Source of the DNA: Pseudomonadota bacterium | GTDB taxonomy: Bacteria > Pseudomonadota > Gammaproteobacteria > Burkholderiales > JAJZQI01 | Assembly (NCBI GenBank): GCA_021851875.1 | Contig: JAJZQI010000010.1 | Span: forward strand, 1 to 64,000 | Reading direction: 5' to 3' | DNA: 64,000 nucleotides | Shown here: one piece after another, positions 53,518-62,599 of the stretch | How the letters are laid out: every line of letters begins with the position of its first letter | Position numbering within the stretch: position 1 is the first letter of the stretch | The notes under the pieces: model-generated | Told to the model about the DNA's origin: nothing | Seen by the model: the letters and a program-made list of their open reading frames with translations, nothing else | The model's database searches: none | Program-made: the position numbers and the translations under genes

Positions 53518-54638
53518 TTGCGCAGTTTGCCGGTCCGGTCGATCACATTGATATCGACGTAAGAAGACCCGCGCCGCTGCTTGCCGCCAAACGACACAAA
53601 AAACCCGCCCATATCCAGATCATGCTGAGATGCCAGCACACTGCTCAGTTGCTCGGCGGTAAAATTCCGCCCGGCCGAGCGCATGGCCGTAACCAGCAGC
53701 TTGGCCGCGATAAAACCTTCCAGCGTCAGATGCGAAGCCGGTTCGTCGCGATATTTCTTCAGCAAGCGACTGTGTTCCGCCGCGACCGGAATAAGCGGAT
53801 CATTCGGATGCGGCACCACTTCGGCCAGCATGACCCCGGTGGCCGACTCGCTGCCGGCGAATTCATAGACAGTCTGCGGATTCACCAGCGACAGGCCCAT
53901 GACGAAAGCGCCAATGTTGTTCTTGCGGTAGGCCTTGATGAACTGGGCGGCCGGCAGCGTTTGCAGCGCCAGGATGGTTGCCTGCGGCTTCTTGTCGCGA
54001 CAGGCGCCTACCGCCTGATCCATGCCCTCGCCGGAGGCGCCGACGGGATAACTGCCCAGCAATTCACCCTGGCGGGCCTTCAGCTCGGCCTCCACCGCCG
54101 CCTTGACGGTCCTGCCGTATTCGTCGTCGGCAAACACGACGGCAAAACGTTTCACGCCATGCTGCAGAAAGTAGGCGACCAGCTTTTTGGCTTCGACGGA
54201 ATATTCCGGCCGCACGTAAAACACACTGCCAGCCGCCGTCTCAAGATGCTGGCCGGAAAGCGGAGCTACCAGCGGCACATGCGCGGCATCGAATGCCGGC
54301 AATTTGAGCAGGGAAGCGACACTGCCCTCGCCAAAGTAACCGAACAGGACATCGACCTTCTGCCGGCCGAGAAATTCCTTGCTGATTTCGGCTGATTTCT
54401 CCGCCGAACCGGCGTTGTCGCGCGTAATCAACTGAATCTTGCGGCCGTCTATGCCGCCCTGGTTGTTGACATAATCGAAATACACCTTGGCGCCCGCCAC
54501 GTAATCGCGACCGAGGTAACCCAGCGGGCCGCTCAAATCGACAGACTGGCCAACGACGATATCTTTTGCCGCGGCCGAGGGGGCCAGGGTAAAAAGAAGC
54601 AAAAGAGGCAATACAAAGGCGAGGAAGGAGGGCAACAT
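53514..54638 (-). CDS. ABC transporter substrate-binding protein, LivJ-like
   Basis: Periplasmic type I binding protein of 374 residues. Signal peptide ends SAAA near residue 24; then VVGQSVDLSGPLGYLGRDYVAGAKVYFDYVNNQGGIDGRKIQLITRDN, the typical start of the branched-chain amino acid/urea/amide group. No permease or ATPase gene is adjacent, so it is an orphan or works with distant subunits. A sensor role is an alternative. Ligand unknown. Confidence 0.9.
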   Translation of the reverse strand: MLPSFLAFVLPLLLLFTLAPSAAAKDIVVGQSVDLSGPLGYLGRDYVAGAKVYFDYVNNQGGIDGRKIQLITRDNAGSAEKSAEISKEFLGRQKVDVLFGYFGEGSVASLLKLPAFDAAHVPLVAPLSGQHLETAAGSVFYVRPEYSVEAKKLVAYFLQHGVKRFAVVFADDEYGRTVKAAVEAELKARQGELLGSYPVGASGEGMDQAVGACRDKKPQATILALQTLPAAQFIKAYRKNNIGAFVMGLSLVNPQTVYEFAGSESATGVMLAEVVPHPNDPLIPVAAEHSRLLKKYRDEPASHLTLEGFIAAKLLVTAMRSAGRNFTAEQLSSVLASQHDLDMGGFFVSFGGKQRRGSSYVDINVIDRTGKLRN

Positions 54639-54755
54639 GGTCTACCGGACAAATATTCAAAGCCCCTAATATAGCCCGGCAAGATGACAGCACTATTTCA
54701 TTTGTTGCAAACGCATAACAAATAAAAGCACAATCTGACTAAAACATGACTGCCG

Positions 54756-55169
54756 CTAGGTGTCTTCGGCCGCAGCATTTTGCAGCAGGCGCATGCCGCC
54801 GACCATGCCCATCACCCGCTGACGGGCCTTTGCGTCGGATTGCCGCAGGGCGGCTGCCAGATCGTCCGGCCGGGCATCAAGACCCGCCACCACAAAGGAG
54901 TAATTGCGGCGCTGCACGCCGGCCGGCAAAACCCATTGCGGCACATCATCGTCAACCGCCACCAGTAAATCGACCTGCTGCAACAAGTCCGGCGACCAGT
55001 TTTCCGGCTGCGGCAGGCCGGCCGGCACAGGCGCGTTTATCATGCTCGCCGCACGGCATTCCAGCCACTCGCCGGCCAGCTCGCGGCCGGCCAGCAATGC
55101 CTGTGCCGCCAGTACCGGATAACGGCCGGCCAGAAAGAGCACGCGGGCACGCCGCTTGAAACCGCTCAT
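54756..55169 (-). CDS. Hypothetical protein, remote resemblance to low-molecular-weight phosphatase/ArsC fold
   Basis: A 137-residue protein. The start RARVLFLAGRYPVLAAQALLAG aligns by eye with the VLFLCTGNSCRSQMAEALL start of LMW phosphatases and ArsC, and DLLVAVDDDVPQWVLPAG with their Asp-containing later loop, but the catalytic Cys-x5-Arg is absent. It overlaps tcdA by 4 bases. Either an inactive relative or an unrelated protein; no function can be given. Confidence 0.65.
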   Translation of the reverse strand: MSGFKRRARVLFLAGRYPVLAAQALLAGRELAGEWLECRAASMINAPVPAGLPQPENWSPDLLQQVDLLVAVDDDVPQWVLPAGVQRRNYSFVVAGLDARPDDLAAALRQSDAKARQRVMGMVGGMRLLQNAAAEDT

Positions 55170-55891
55170 TCCAGTAATTCCTTGATGACCGCCCCGGCCA
55201 GCATCATGCCGAACAGCGGCGGCATATAGCTGATGGTGCCGTTGACGGCGCGCGGCCGGCCCGGTCCGTCGACCGGCACCGGCGGCAGCGGCGCGCGCCC
55301 CACCTCGTCGGAGAACACGGTCAACACGCCCTTGTGGATACCCAGGCGCTGCAGCCGCTTGCGCATGACGCGCGCCAGCGGGCAGACCTTGGTCTTGCTG
55401 ATATCGGCCAGCCTGATGCGCGACGGGTCCAGTTTATTGCCCGCTCCCATGCTGGACGCCACCTTCAAACCGCGCTGCCGGCTGGTGGCGACCAGCGCCA
55501 CCTTGCAAGCCAATGAATCAATGGCATCGATAACGTAATCGACATCGCCCGGCACGATGTCGGTGACGTTTTCGGTGGTGATAAAAGTCTGCAGCACGGT
55601 CAATTCGCAGGCGGGATTGATGTCGGCGATACGCTCCGCCATCAGTTCGGCCTTGGGACGGCCCACTGTTGACAGCAAGGCGGGCAACTGGCGATTGATG
55701 TTGCTGGCCGCCACCACATCGTGATCGACCAATGTCAGCCGGCCGACGCCGGCCCGCGCCAGCGCCTCGGCACAATAGGAACCGACGCCGCCCAAGCCGG
55801 CCAGGAACACATGCTTGCCGGCCAGGGCGGCGATGCCGCTGTCGCCCAGCAGAATATGGGTACGCTCGAACTGCAACGGCAGCAGGGTCAC
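55166..55891 (-). CDS. tcdA: tRNA threonylcarbamoyladenosine dehydratase
   Basis: E1-like enzyme that cyclises t6A37 to ct6A. 241 residues with FERTHILLGDSGIAALAGKHVFLAGLGGVGSYCAEALARAGVG (ATP-binding, residues 8-51), LVDHDVVAASNINRQLPAL and DYVIDAIDSLACKVAL, and the catalytic Cys region. GTG 55891 overlaps the antiporter stop (GTGA). With tsaE at 2015-2530 this gives two t6A-related genes in the window. Length is slightly below the E. coli protein. Confidence 0.92.
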   Translation of the reverse strand: MTLLPLQFERTHILLGDSGIAALAGKHVFLAGLGGVGSYCAEALARAGVGRLTLVDHDVVAASNINRQLPALLSTVGRPKAELMAERIADINPACELTVLQTFITTENVTDIVPGDVDYVIDAIDSLACKVALVATSRQRGLKVASSMGAGNKLDPSRIRLADISKTKVCPLARVMRKRLQRLGIHKGVLTVFSDEVGRAPLPPVPVDGPGRPRAVNGTISYMPPLFGMMLAGAVIKELLE

Positions 55892-57150
55892 GGCAACTCC
55901 TCGGCCGGGTGCAAGCGGCTGCCGTAGCGGCTGTAGAATGCCTTGAGCAGAAAGGGTGGTGCCAGGGTGGAGAACATGATCACCAGAATCAGCGCAGCAT
56001 AGACGGTAGACGAAATAATGTGCTGGGAAAAACCGAGCTGGGCAAAAATCAGCCCGACCTCGCCGCGCGGAATCATGGCCAGGCCGATGGCGACCTGCCC
56101 CAGGCGCTTTTCACGCACGGCAAAACCGGACAAAAACTTGCCGACAAAAGACACCAATAAAAGCAGGCCGCTCATCTGCCAGACGAACAGGGAATGCCAG
56201 TCGATTTCACGCAGATTCATGGACACGCCGACCATGACGAAAAATATGGGCGCAAAGGTATGAATCAGCGGCTTCACCTGATCGGCCAGGCGGCCGGCCA
56301 TGGACGGATTGGCATCCATGATCTGGTTGATGCCGGAGCGAAACGGTACGCCGGCAAAGCCCTCCGGCACATGCAGTCGGAAGTGCTGCCCCATCGCCAG
56401 CCCCGCAGCGAAGGCGCCGAGAATTTCCGGCGCGCCGATCAGATGCGCCAGATAGCTCATCAGCAGCAAATGACCGACCGCCAGCGTCAGCAGAAAACCG
56501 GGCGAGGCGCTGTGGCGCTCGAAGCGGTCAATGATAAAACTGATCAGCTTGGAAAACACCGGCGCCAGCAGCATGAACAGGAACACATACAGGGCGATCT
56601 GCGCCGTTCCCAGCCAGGACATTTCGCCTGATTCGGCAAAATGGTAGAGAAAGGCCAGCACCAGCACCCCCAGCACATCGTCGATCACGGCCGCGCCGAT
56701 GACGATCTGCGCTTCGTGCGTGTGGCGCTGCCGCAGTTCTGACAGCACGCGCACGGTGATACCGATGCTGGTGGCGGTGAGGGTGCCGCCGATAAAGAGG
56801 CTGGGCAGCAGGTCCATGCCCAGGACGTAGTAGCTCACCAGAAAACCCAGCAACAGCGGCCAGGCAACGCCGGCATTGGCAACGATAAAAGGCTTGAGGC
56901 CAGTCTTGGCCATGTGATGAATATCGGTATCCATGCCCACCTCGAACAGCAGCATGATGATGCCGCCCTGGGCCAGAAACTGCAGAGTGGCATCGGGCTC
57001 GACCCAGCCCAGCAAAGAGGGGCCCAGCACGAGGCCGGCGACGATTTCGCCGATCACCGTCGGCACGCCAAAGCGCGCCCCAACCTCGCCGAACAGGCGG
57101 GCTCCCAGAATGATGACGGCGATGATGAGAAATCCGTGGGCGATATCCAT
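55888..57150 (-). CDS. CPA2 family cation:proton antiporter
   Basis: A 420-residue Na+/H+ or K+/H+ antiporter (KefB/CPA2 branch) with about twelve helices. Motifs are ARFGVPTVIGEIVAGLVLGPSLLGW near 26-50, FEVGMDTDIHHMAKTG near 69-84, GAAVIDDVLGVLVLAFL near 151-167 (the ion-binding aspartate pair) and IPRGEVGLIFAQLGFSQ. No RCK/TrkA-N domain. A tandem paralogue lies 43 bases upstream. Confidence 0.93.
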   Translation of the reverse strand: MDIAHGFLIIAVIILGARLFGEVGARFGVPTVIGEIVAGLVLGPSLLGWVEPDATLQFLAQGGIIMLLFEVGMDTDIHHMAKTGLKPFIVANAGVAWPLLLGFLVSYYVLGMDLLPSLFIGGTLTATSIGITVRVLSELRQRHTHEAQIVIGAAVIDDVLGVLVLAFLYHFAESGEMSWLGTAQIALYVFLFMLLAPVFSKLISFIIDRFERHSASPGFLLTLAVGHLLLMSYLAHLIGAPEILGAFAAGLAMGQHFRLHVPEGFAGVPFRSGINQIMDANPSMAGRLADQVKPLIHTFAPIFFVMVGVSMNLREIDWHSLFVWQMSGLLLLVSFVGKFLSGFAVREKRLGQVAIGLAMIPRGEVGLIFAQLGFSQHIISSTVYAALILVIMFSTLAPPFLLKAFYSRYGSRLHPAEELP

Positions 57151-57193
57151 GGCGCTATTCTACCGTCAAATCGCCCCGCCCGCCGCCTGCGGC

Positions 57194-58435
57194 TTATTTC
57201 AGGGACGGATGATCGGCATAACGGCCGTACGCCCACTTGAGGGCGAACAGCGGCAATACCGTGGTAATGGCGATCACCAGCAGGATCGAGGCATACAGTT
57301 CGGGCGAGAGGATTTTTTGCGCATAGCCGATCTGCGCAAAAATCAGCCCCACTTCGCCACGCGGAATCATGGCCAGGCCGATCAGCGTCTGGCGCAAGCG
57401 GTTCTCGGCAATGAAAAATCCGGCCGCAAGTTTGCCGAAAACAGCTACCAGCAACAGTCCGGCCGTATCCAGCCAGATGCTTGCCGAAGCGAAGTCGATT
57501 TCGCGGAAATTGATCGACACGCCGATCATGACGAAGAACAGCGGCGTGAATGTATGAATCAGCGGCCGCATCTGCTCTTCCAGCCGATGCGACATTTCCG
57601 GCCGCGCCGCGAACAGGCGGTTCCACCCGCGCAGCAGGACGCCCTCTTTCTTGCCACCCACATTGACGTGAAAATGCTGGCTCATGGCGATACCGGCGGC
57701 AAAGCCGCCCATGATTTCCGGCGCACCGACAACATGCGCCAGCCAGCTGAACAGCATGATGAGCGACATCGCCATGGTCAGCAGCAGCCCCGGCGCGGCG
57801 CTCTTGCGATCGAAATGGGCGATCACCGTGCCCACCCCTTTGCCCACGACGGGCGCCAGCAGCATGAACAGAAAGATATACAGCGCCACCCCGCCGATAT
57901 CGGCCAGTTCGACACTGCCGGACTGGGCAAACTGATAAAGGAACGCCAGCACCAGCACGCCCAGCACATCGTCCAGCACCGCCGCGCCCAGCACAATCTG
58001 CGCCTCGTGCGAGCGGCGCTGCCCCACGTCGTCCAGCACCCGCACGGTGATGCCGATACTGGTGGCGGTCAGCGTTCCGGCAATAAACAGGCTGGGCAGC
58101 AGCCCCAGATGCAAGACCTCATGCCCCAGCAGGTAACCGCCGCCCATCGGCAGGGCGACGCCCAGCAGCGCAACCACAATCGGCTTGCTGCCGGTGCGCG
58201 CCAAGCGGAAAATATCGGTATCCATGCCCACCTCGAACAGCAGCAGGATAATGCCGACCTCGGCCAGCGTTTTGAGCGTATCGTCCGGCGACACCCAGCC
58301 GAGGAAGGTCGGACCGATCAGCACACCGGCGAACAGCTCTCCCAGCACGCCGGGTATGCCGAAGCGGGCAAACACTTCGGAACAGAAACGCGCCGCCAGC
58401 AGCACCACGGCCAACAATAAAAAGAAGTCATGCAT
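57194..58435 (-). CDS. CPA2 family cation:proton antiporter, tandem paralogue
   Basis: A 413-residue antiporter closely parallel to the next gene: FGIPGVLGELFAGVLIGPTFLGW, FEVGMDTDIFRLARTG, GAAVLDDVLGVLVLAFLYQFAQSG and IPRGEVGLIFAQIGYAQKI are all shared. Again no cytoplasmic RCK domain. ATG 58435 was chosen because the longer open frame enters tatD. The pair presumably arose by duplication; whether they form heterodimers is not known. Confidence 0.92.
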   Translation of the reverse strand: MHDFFLLLAVVLLAARFCSEVFARFGIPGVLGELFAGVLIGPTFLGWVSPDDTLKTLAEVGIILLLFEVGMDTDIFRLARTGSKPIVVALLGVALPMGGGYLLGHEVLHLGLLPSLFIAGTLTATSIGITVRVLDDVGQRRSHEAQIVLGAAVLDDVLGVLVLAFLYQFAQSGSVELADIGGVALYIFLFMLLAPVVGKGVGTVIAHFDRKSAAPGLLLTMAMSLIMLFSWLAHVVGAPEIMGGFAAGIAMSQHFHVNVGGKKEGVLLRGWNRLFAARPEMSHRLEEQMRPLIHTFTPLFFVMIGVSINFREIDFASASIWLDTAGLLLVAVFGKLAAGFFIAENRLRQTLIGLAMIPRGEVGLIFAQIGYAQKILSPELYASILLVIAITTVLPLFALKWAYGRYADHPSLK

Positions 58436-58451
58436 AACAGAGCCTAACAGG

Positions 58452-59234
58452 TTAATGCCGCAAGCGCGGCAGCACATCCAGGGCATTTTTGCCGGTTGCG
58501 GCAATCAATACCGTCACATCCATGTCGCGCAGCAAGGCCAGACTTTGCGCCACCTCCGCCACCTTGCCCGGTTCGTTGCGTTGCCCGCGCATGGACACCG
58601 GCGGAATATCCGGCGCGTCCGTCTCCAGCACGATTGACTCCAGCGGCAGACTGGCAGCCAATCGCTGCAGATTCAGCGCGCGCGGATAAGTCATGGCGCC
58701 GCCGAAACCCAGCTTGAAACCCAGTTTAATGAATTCCCCGGCCTGTTGCGGACTGCCGTTGAAGGCATGGGCAATACCGCCCCGCACGCGAATGCGCCGC
58801 AAATGCTTGAGGATCTGGTCCTGCGCCCGGCGGATATGGAGGATCACCGGCAAATCGAATTCGCGCGCCAGCTTCAGTTGTTCGACAAAGAACTGCTCCT
58901 GCCGGGCGGAATCCAGCCCGGCCGCAAAGCCGTCCAGACCGATTTCGCCCACCGCCACCACCTGCTCATCGTCCAGCCGCTGCCGCAACAGCAGCAGATC
59001 TTCATCCCGATGACGCTCAATATACAGAGGATGCAGACCGTAAGCGGGCGCACACTCCGGATAGGCTCGACAGACCGTTTCCATACTCTCGAACAGGGCT
59101 GATTCGACCGCCGGAACCACCATCATGGCTACGCCGGCTTGCCGCGCCCTGGCCACGACCGCATCTCGATCCGGCGCAAACTCTGCCGCATCGAGATGAC
59201 AATGGGTATCGATCAGTAGGAGATGCTCTTCCAC
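58452..59234 (-). CDS. TatD family hydrolase
   Basis: Metal-dependent hydrolase/DNase of 260 residues, TIM-barrel. Ligand motifs are IDTHCHLDAAEF near 8-19, GEIGLDG near 95-101, PVILHIRRAQ near 129-138, GIAHAFNGSPQQAGEF near 152-167 and LETDAPDIPP near 202-211. ATG 59234 lies 22 bases inside the upstream DsrE gene. Nearest relatives act as 3'-5' exonucleases or are of unknown substrate. Confidence 0.92.
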   Translation of the reverse strand: MEEHLLLIDTHCHLDAAEFAPDRDAVVARARQAGVAMMVVPAVESALFESMETVCRAYPECAPAYGLHPLYIERHRDEDLLLLRQRLDDEQVVAVGEIGLDGFAAGLDSARQEQFFVEQLKLAREFDLPVILHIRRAQDQILKHLRRIRVRGGIAHAFNGSPQQAGEFIKLGFKLGFGGAMTYPRALNLQRLAASLPLESIVLETDAPDIPPVSMRGQRNEPGKVAEVAQSLALLRDMDVTVLIAATGKNALDVLPRLRH

Positions 59235-59590
59235 TCGTCATCCAGCACGCGGCTCATATAGGCCGCACCGCCGGCCACTCCGGTCAGTTCGGAAATCATG
59301 TTATCGCGCGTCACGCCATTGGCATCCAGCGCCCCGCCACAGGCGTAAAACTTTACGCCCGCTTCGGCTGCATCCTGCATGAAGCTGTAGACCGATTTTT
59401 CCTTGTTCTCGGACGGATAAATCGACTCGGCCACCCCTTGTTTCAGCAGACGGCAAGCCCGGCTGGCGAAATAAATTTCCACTTCCACATCCATGGCAGC
59501 CGCGGCGGCGGCCTGAAAAAACGGCGTACCGCACAGGTGCGGGTGATCCGGATCAATTGTCAGCAACATCATTACCAGCTTGTCGGCCAT
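59213..59590 (-). CDS. Cytoplasmic DsrE-family protein
   Basis: A 125-residue protein without signal peptide, unlike the two periplasmic DsrE proteins in this window. DsrE-type features are LVMMLLTIDP, a VEIYFASRACRLLKQG helix start and GVKFYACGGALDANGV; cysteines at 20, 46 and 84, with Cys84 in the conserved loop position. ATG 59590 has AGGA five bases upstream; a longer open frame is not supported. Overlaps tatD by 22 bases, follows mutY. A sulfur-transfer role is possible but unproven. Confidence 0.82.
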   Translation of the reverse strand: MADKLVMMLLTIDPDHPHLCGTPFFQAAAAAAMDVEVEIYFASRACRLLKQGVAESIYPSENKEKSVYSFMQDAAEAGVKFYACGGALDANGVTRDNMISELTGVAGGAAYMSRVLDDEWKSISY

Positions 59591-59609
59591 CATTATCCTT
59601 TCATGCAAA

Positions 59610-60653
59610 TTATTTACCGTACTCGGCCTGCAAGCCCTGCAACACCTTGCGCACCGGGGCCGGTATGGCGGCATCAAGCGAATCTTTCAACGCCAGCCAT
59701 ACGCCGACGGACTCCCCCAATGATAGCGGCATCCGTTCCAGTCGCAAAACATGCGGCACGGCCAGCAACCGGAAGTGGCTGAAAGTGTGCACCAACTGCG
59801 GCTGCATCTCACTGCCGACGGGCGCACTGCCGAACTGCTGCGCGCACCAGACGGGCATTGCCTCGGCCGGCATCGCCGGAAAACCGAACAAGCCCGGCCA
59901 AATGCCGCTGGGCGGCCGGCGTTCGAGAAAAACATGCCCGTCCGCCACAGCCACCAGCCAGTCAGCCTGCCGTTGCGGCAACACCTTGGCCGGCCGCGGC
60001 TGGGGCAAGGCCTTGACGCGGTCAGTCTGATACGCCACGCAATCCTGCGCCAGCGGGCAACGCTGACAGGCCACCCTGGAGCGCGTGCACACTGTCGCGC
60101 CCAGATCCATCAATCCCTGGGTATAGGCAGCGGCATCACGGCCCGGCATGTGCTGCTCCGCCAGCCGCCATAACTGCTGCTCGACCGGCTTCAGCCCGGG
60201 GTACCCATCGATGCCGAAATAGCGGCAGAACACCCGTTTGACGTTGCCGTCCATGATCGGCTGGGCAGCGAAACCGGCAAAGGAGCTGATGGCTGCGGCA
60301 GTGGAACGGCCGATGCCGCGCAGCGACATCAGACCTGTCATATCGCGCGGGAACACCCCCTGGAAATCCGTCATGATTTGCTGCGCCGCCGCCCGCAGAT
60401 TACGCGCACGGCTGTAATAACCGAGCCCGCTCCAGTAAGTGAGCACTTCCTGCTCGGCCGCTTCGGCCAGTGCCGCCACATTGGGAAAACGCTGCATAAA
60501 ACGCTCGTAATAACCCAGTACGGTGCTAACCTGCGTCTGCTGCAGCATGATTTCCGACACCCAGATGCGGTAGGGATCAGCGGTGTTCTGCCACGGCAGA
60601 TCGTGCCGGCCATACTTTTTCTGCCATTGCACCAGACGTTCGGCGAAGGTCAT
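59610..60653 (-). CDS. mutY: A/G-specific adenine DNA glycosylase
   Basis: Removes adenine mispaired with 8-oxoguanine. 347 residues: Glu34 (SEIMLQQTQV), HhH region LMSLRGIGRSTAAAI near 108-122, catalytic Asp135 (MDGNVKR), [4Fe-4S] cysteines 189, 196, 199 and 205, and a C-terminal NUDIX-like 8-oxoG recognition domain from about residue 230. Start overlaps the stop of clsB by 4 bases. Confidence 0.96.
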   Translation of the reverse strand: MTFAERLVQWQKKYGRHDLPWQNTADPYRIWVSEIMLQQTQVSTVLGYYERFMQRFPNVAALAEAAEQEVLTYWSGLGYYSRARNLRAAAQQIMTDFQGVFPRDMTGLMSLRGIGRSTAAAISSFAGFAAQPIMDGNVKRVFCRYFGIDGYPGLKPVEQQLWRLAEQHMPGRDAAAYTQGLMDLGATVCTRSRVACQRCPLAQDCVAYQTDRVKALPQPRPAKVLPQRQADWLVAVADGHVFLERRPPSGIWPGLFGFPAMPAEAMPVWCAQQFGSAPVGSEMQPQLVHTFSHFRLLAVPHVLRLERMPLSLGESVGVWLALKDSLDAAIPAPVRKVLQGLQAEYGK

Positions 60654-61828
60654 TTTTCACCGTTCCTGCGGCCGGTTTCAAACGAGAAGCCGGCCAGCGC
60701 CGAAAAGGCGCGCACGCCGACCAGGGCCAGCCAGGTCAAAAGACGCATGCGCCAGGACAAACCCTGCCAGCGTTCCGCGCTGATACTGTGTGCGCCGATC
60801 TCGATCGCCCGCTCCAGGCTGCGTTTCAATGCAGCGGCAAAATCCTCGTCACGCACCACCACATTGGCCTCGCGCGCCAGCATCAGGCTGAAGGGATCAA
60901 TGTTGGAAGACCCCACCGTCGCCCAGCCGCCGTCAATCACCGCCACTTTGGCATGCAGAAAGCTGCGGTGATACTCGATGATTTCCACACCGTTTTTGAG
61001 GAAGTTGCGATACAGCGCCCGCGAGGCATAGTGCAGCATCCAGTACTCCACCCGCCCCTGCAACAACAGCCGGACTTTTACCCCGCGCTGCGCCGCCTGA
61101 ACCAGGGCATGGCGGAACTGCCGGCCGGGCAGAAAATAGGCGTTGGCGATGAGAATCTCGTCCTTGGCTTCACGGATCGCCTCCAGGTAGGCATTTTCAA
61201 TGTCGCGCCGGTGACCGATGTTGTCCCGCACCGCAAAAGCCGCCGTGACGCCGGGCAGATGGGCCGGGGCCGGCAAATCAACCCGGTCGCGTATCAGCTT
61301 GTGCTGGCCGTGCGTCCAGGCCACCACCGACCAGACATGACGGGCGGATGCCCGCATGATGGCCACCAGCGGTCCGCTGACCTGCACGGCATAATCAAAG
61401 CGGGGCGGCGTGTGGCCGGGCGTGTCGAGGTCATCGATGATATTGATGCCGCCGACAAAACCGGTCTGACCGTCCACCACCACCAGCTTGCGGTGCAGCC
61501 GGCGCAAGCGCTGGCGCTTGAAGGTCCAGGGGCTGATCTGCGGCCGGTAAACCAGAAAATGCACGCCCGCCTCTTCCAGTTGTTGCCGCAAGCCGGCATG
61601 GAAATCATGCGCGCCGAAACCGTCCACCAGCACATGCACCGCCACGCCGCGGCGCGCAGCCGCCACCAGCGCCTCCGTCACGGCGATGCCAGTCGCATCG
61701 TGTTGGTAGATATAGGTTTCCAGGTAGATTTCACTGCGCGCGGCGGCCATTTCACGCAGCAAGGCAGGAAAATAATCGTCCCCGCTTACCAGCAAGGTCA
61801 GACGGTTGCCCGGCACAAAATGAATCAT
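60650..61828 (-). CDS. clsB: Cardiolipin synthase B-type phospholipase D protein
   Basis: A 392-residue phospholipase D family protein with two HKD motifs: LHRKLVVVDGQTGFVGGIN near 111-129 and LHAKVAVIDGGWATVGSSNID near 290-310. Its N-terminus lacks membrane helices and a hydrophobic C-terminal segment is present, as in ClsB. Overlaps both neighbours by 4 bases (EEP gene before, mutY after); the EEP-clsB pairing (ybhP-clsB in E. coli) is conserved. Confidence 0.92.
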   Translation of the reverse strand: MIHFVPGNRLTLLVSGDDYFPALLREMAAARSEIYLETYIYQHDATGIAVTEALVAAARRGVAVHVLVDGFGAHDFHAGLRQQLEEAGVHFLVYRPQISPWTFKRQRLRRLHRKLVVVDGQTGFVGGINIIDDLDTPGHTPPRFDYAVQVSGPLVAIMRASARHVWSVVAWTHGQHKLIRDRVDLPAPAHLPGVTAAFAVRDNIGHRRDIENAYLEAIREAKDEILIANAYFLPGRQFRHALVQAAQRGVKVRLLLQGRVEYWMLHYASRALYRNFLKNGVEIIEYHRSFLHAKVAVIDGGWATVGSSNIDPFSLMLAREANVVVRDEDFAAALKRSLERAIEIGAHSISAERWQGLSWRMRLLTWLALVGVRAFSALAGFSFETGRRNGEK

Positions 61829-62577
61829 GCGCGAACCAGCGTGGCCGCCAGCGCGGCGTGGTCGGAAATCTTGCTCCAGGGGCGGCCGAAATGCACATCG
61901 GCCTGCTTGATCTGGAAACCGCGCACGTAGATGCGATCCAGCGGCAACAGCGGCATGGCAACGGGGAAGCTTTTGGCCCGGCGGCCATGCGCCATCATGA
62001 AGGCGTCGCGCACCTCCAGCGCCTCGCAGATATACCCCTCCGCCTCGGCCTGCCAGTCATTGAAATCGCCGGCGATGATCAGCGGATGCTCGGGCGGCAC
62101 GGTCGCGCCGATGTGTTCGCGTACCGCCGCGTATTGCTTGCGGCGTCCGGCGGCGAACAACCCCAGGTGGACGTTGATGCAATGCAGCGGCACATCCCAG
62201 CCGGGGATCTGCACTTCGCAGTGCAGCAAACCGCGGCTTTCAAAACGGTGGGCGGAGATATCGCGGTTCTCCCAGCGGGAGATGGGAAAGCGGCTCAGCA
62301 CCGCGTTGCCATGATGGCCCTCTTCATATATGGCATTCATGCCGTAAGCGGCATTGCCCCAATGCGCCTCTGCCAGAAACTCGTGCTGCGGCATGGCGGG
62401 CCAGTTGTGGAAGCGGTGCGAATGGCGCCTGTGCCCCCCTACCACTTCCTGCAGAAACGCCACATCGGCATGCAGCCCGCGCAGCAGCTCGCGCAGCTCG
62501 TGAATCATCACGCGCCGGTTGAACTGGGAAAAGCCTTTGTGGATGTTATAGGTAACGACGTGCAGCGTACGGTTCAT
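61825..62577 (-). CDS. Endonuclease/exonuclease/phosphatase family protein (YbhP-like)
   Basis: A 250-residue EEP-fold hydrolase. Motifs are VVTYNIHKGFSQFNRR at the start (metal-binding Asn), FLQEV (Glu ligand), INVHLGLF, IIAGDFNDWQ and the final KISDHAALAATL (catalytic Asp-His). The ATG 62577 start removes an overlap with nadA's downstream sequence. Located upstream of clsB as in enterobacteria; proposed link to phospholipid metabolism is by context only. Confidence 0.9.
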   Translation of the reverse strand: MNRTLHVVTYNIHKGFSQFNRRVMIHELRELLRGLHADVAFLQEVVGGHRRHSHRFHNWPAMPQHEFLAEAHWGNAAYGMNAIYEEGHHGNAVLSRFPISRWENRDISAHRFESRGLLHCEVQIPGWDVPLHCINVHLGLFAAGRRKQYAAVREHIGATVPPEHPLIIAGDFNDWQAEAEGYICEALEVRDAFMMAHGRRAKSFPVAMPLLPLDRIYVRGFQIKQADVHFGRPWSKISDHAALAATLVRA

Positions 62578-62599
62578 GCAGCCGATTGTACGTGACGGC

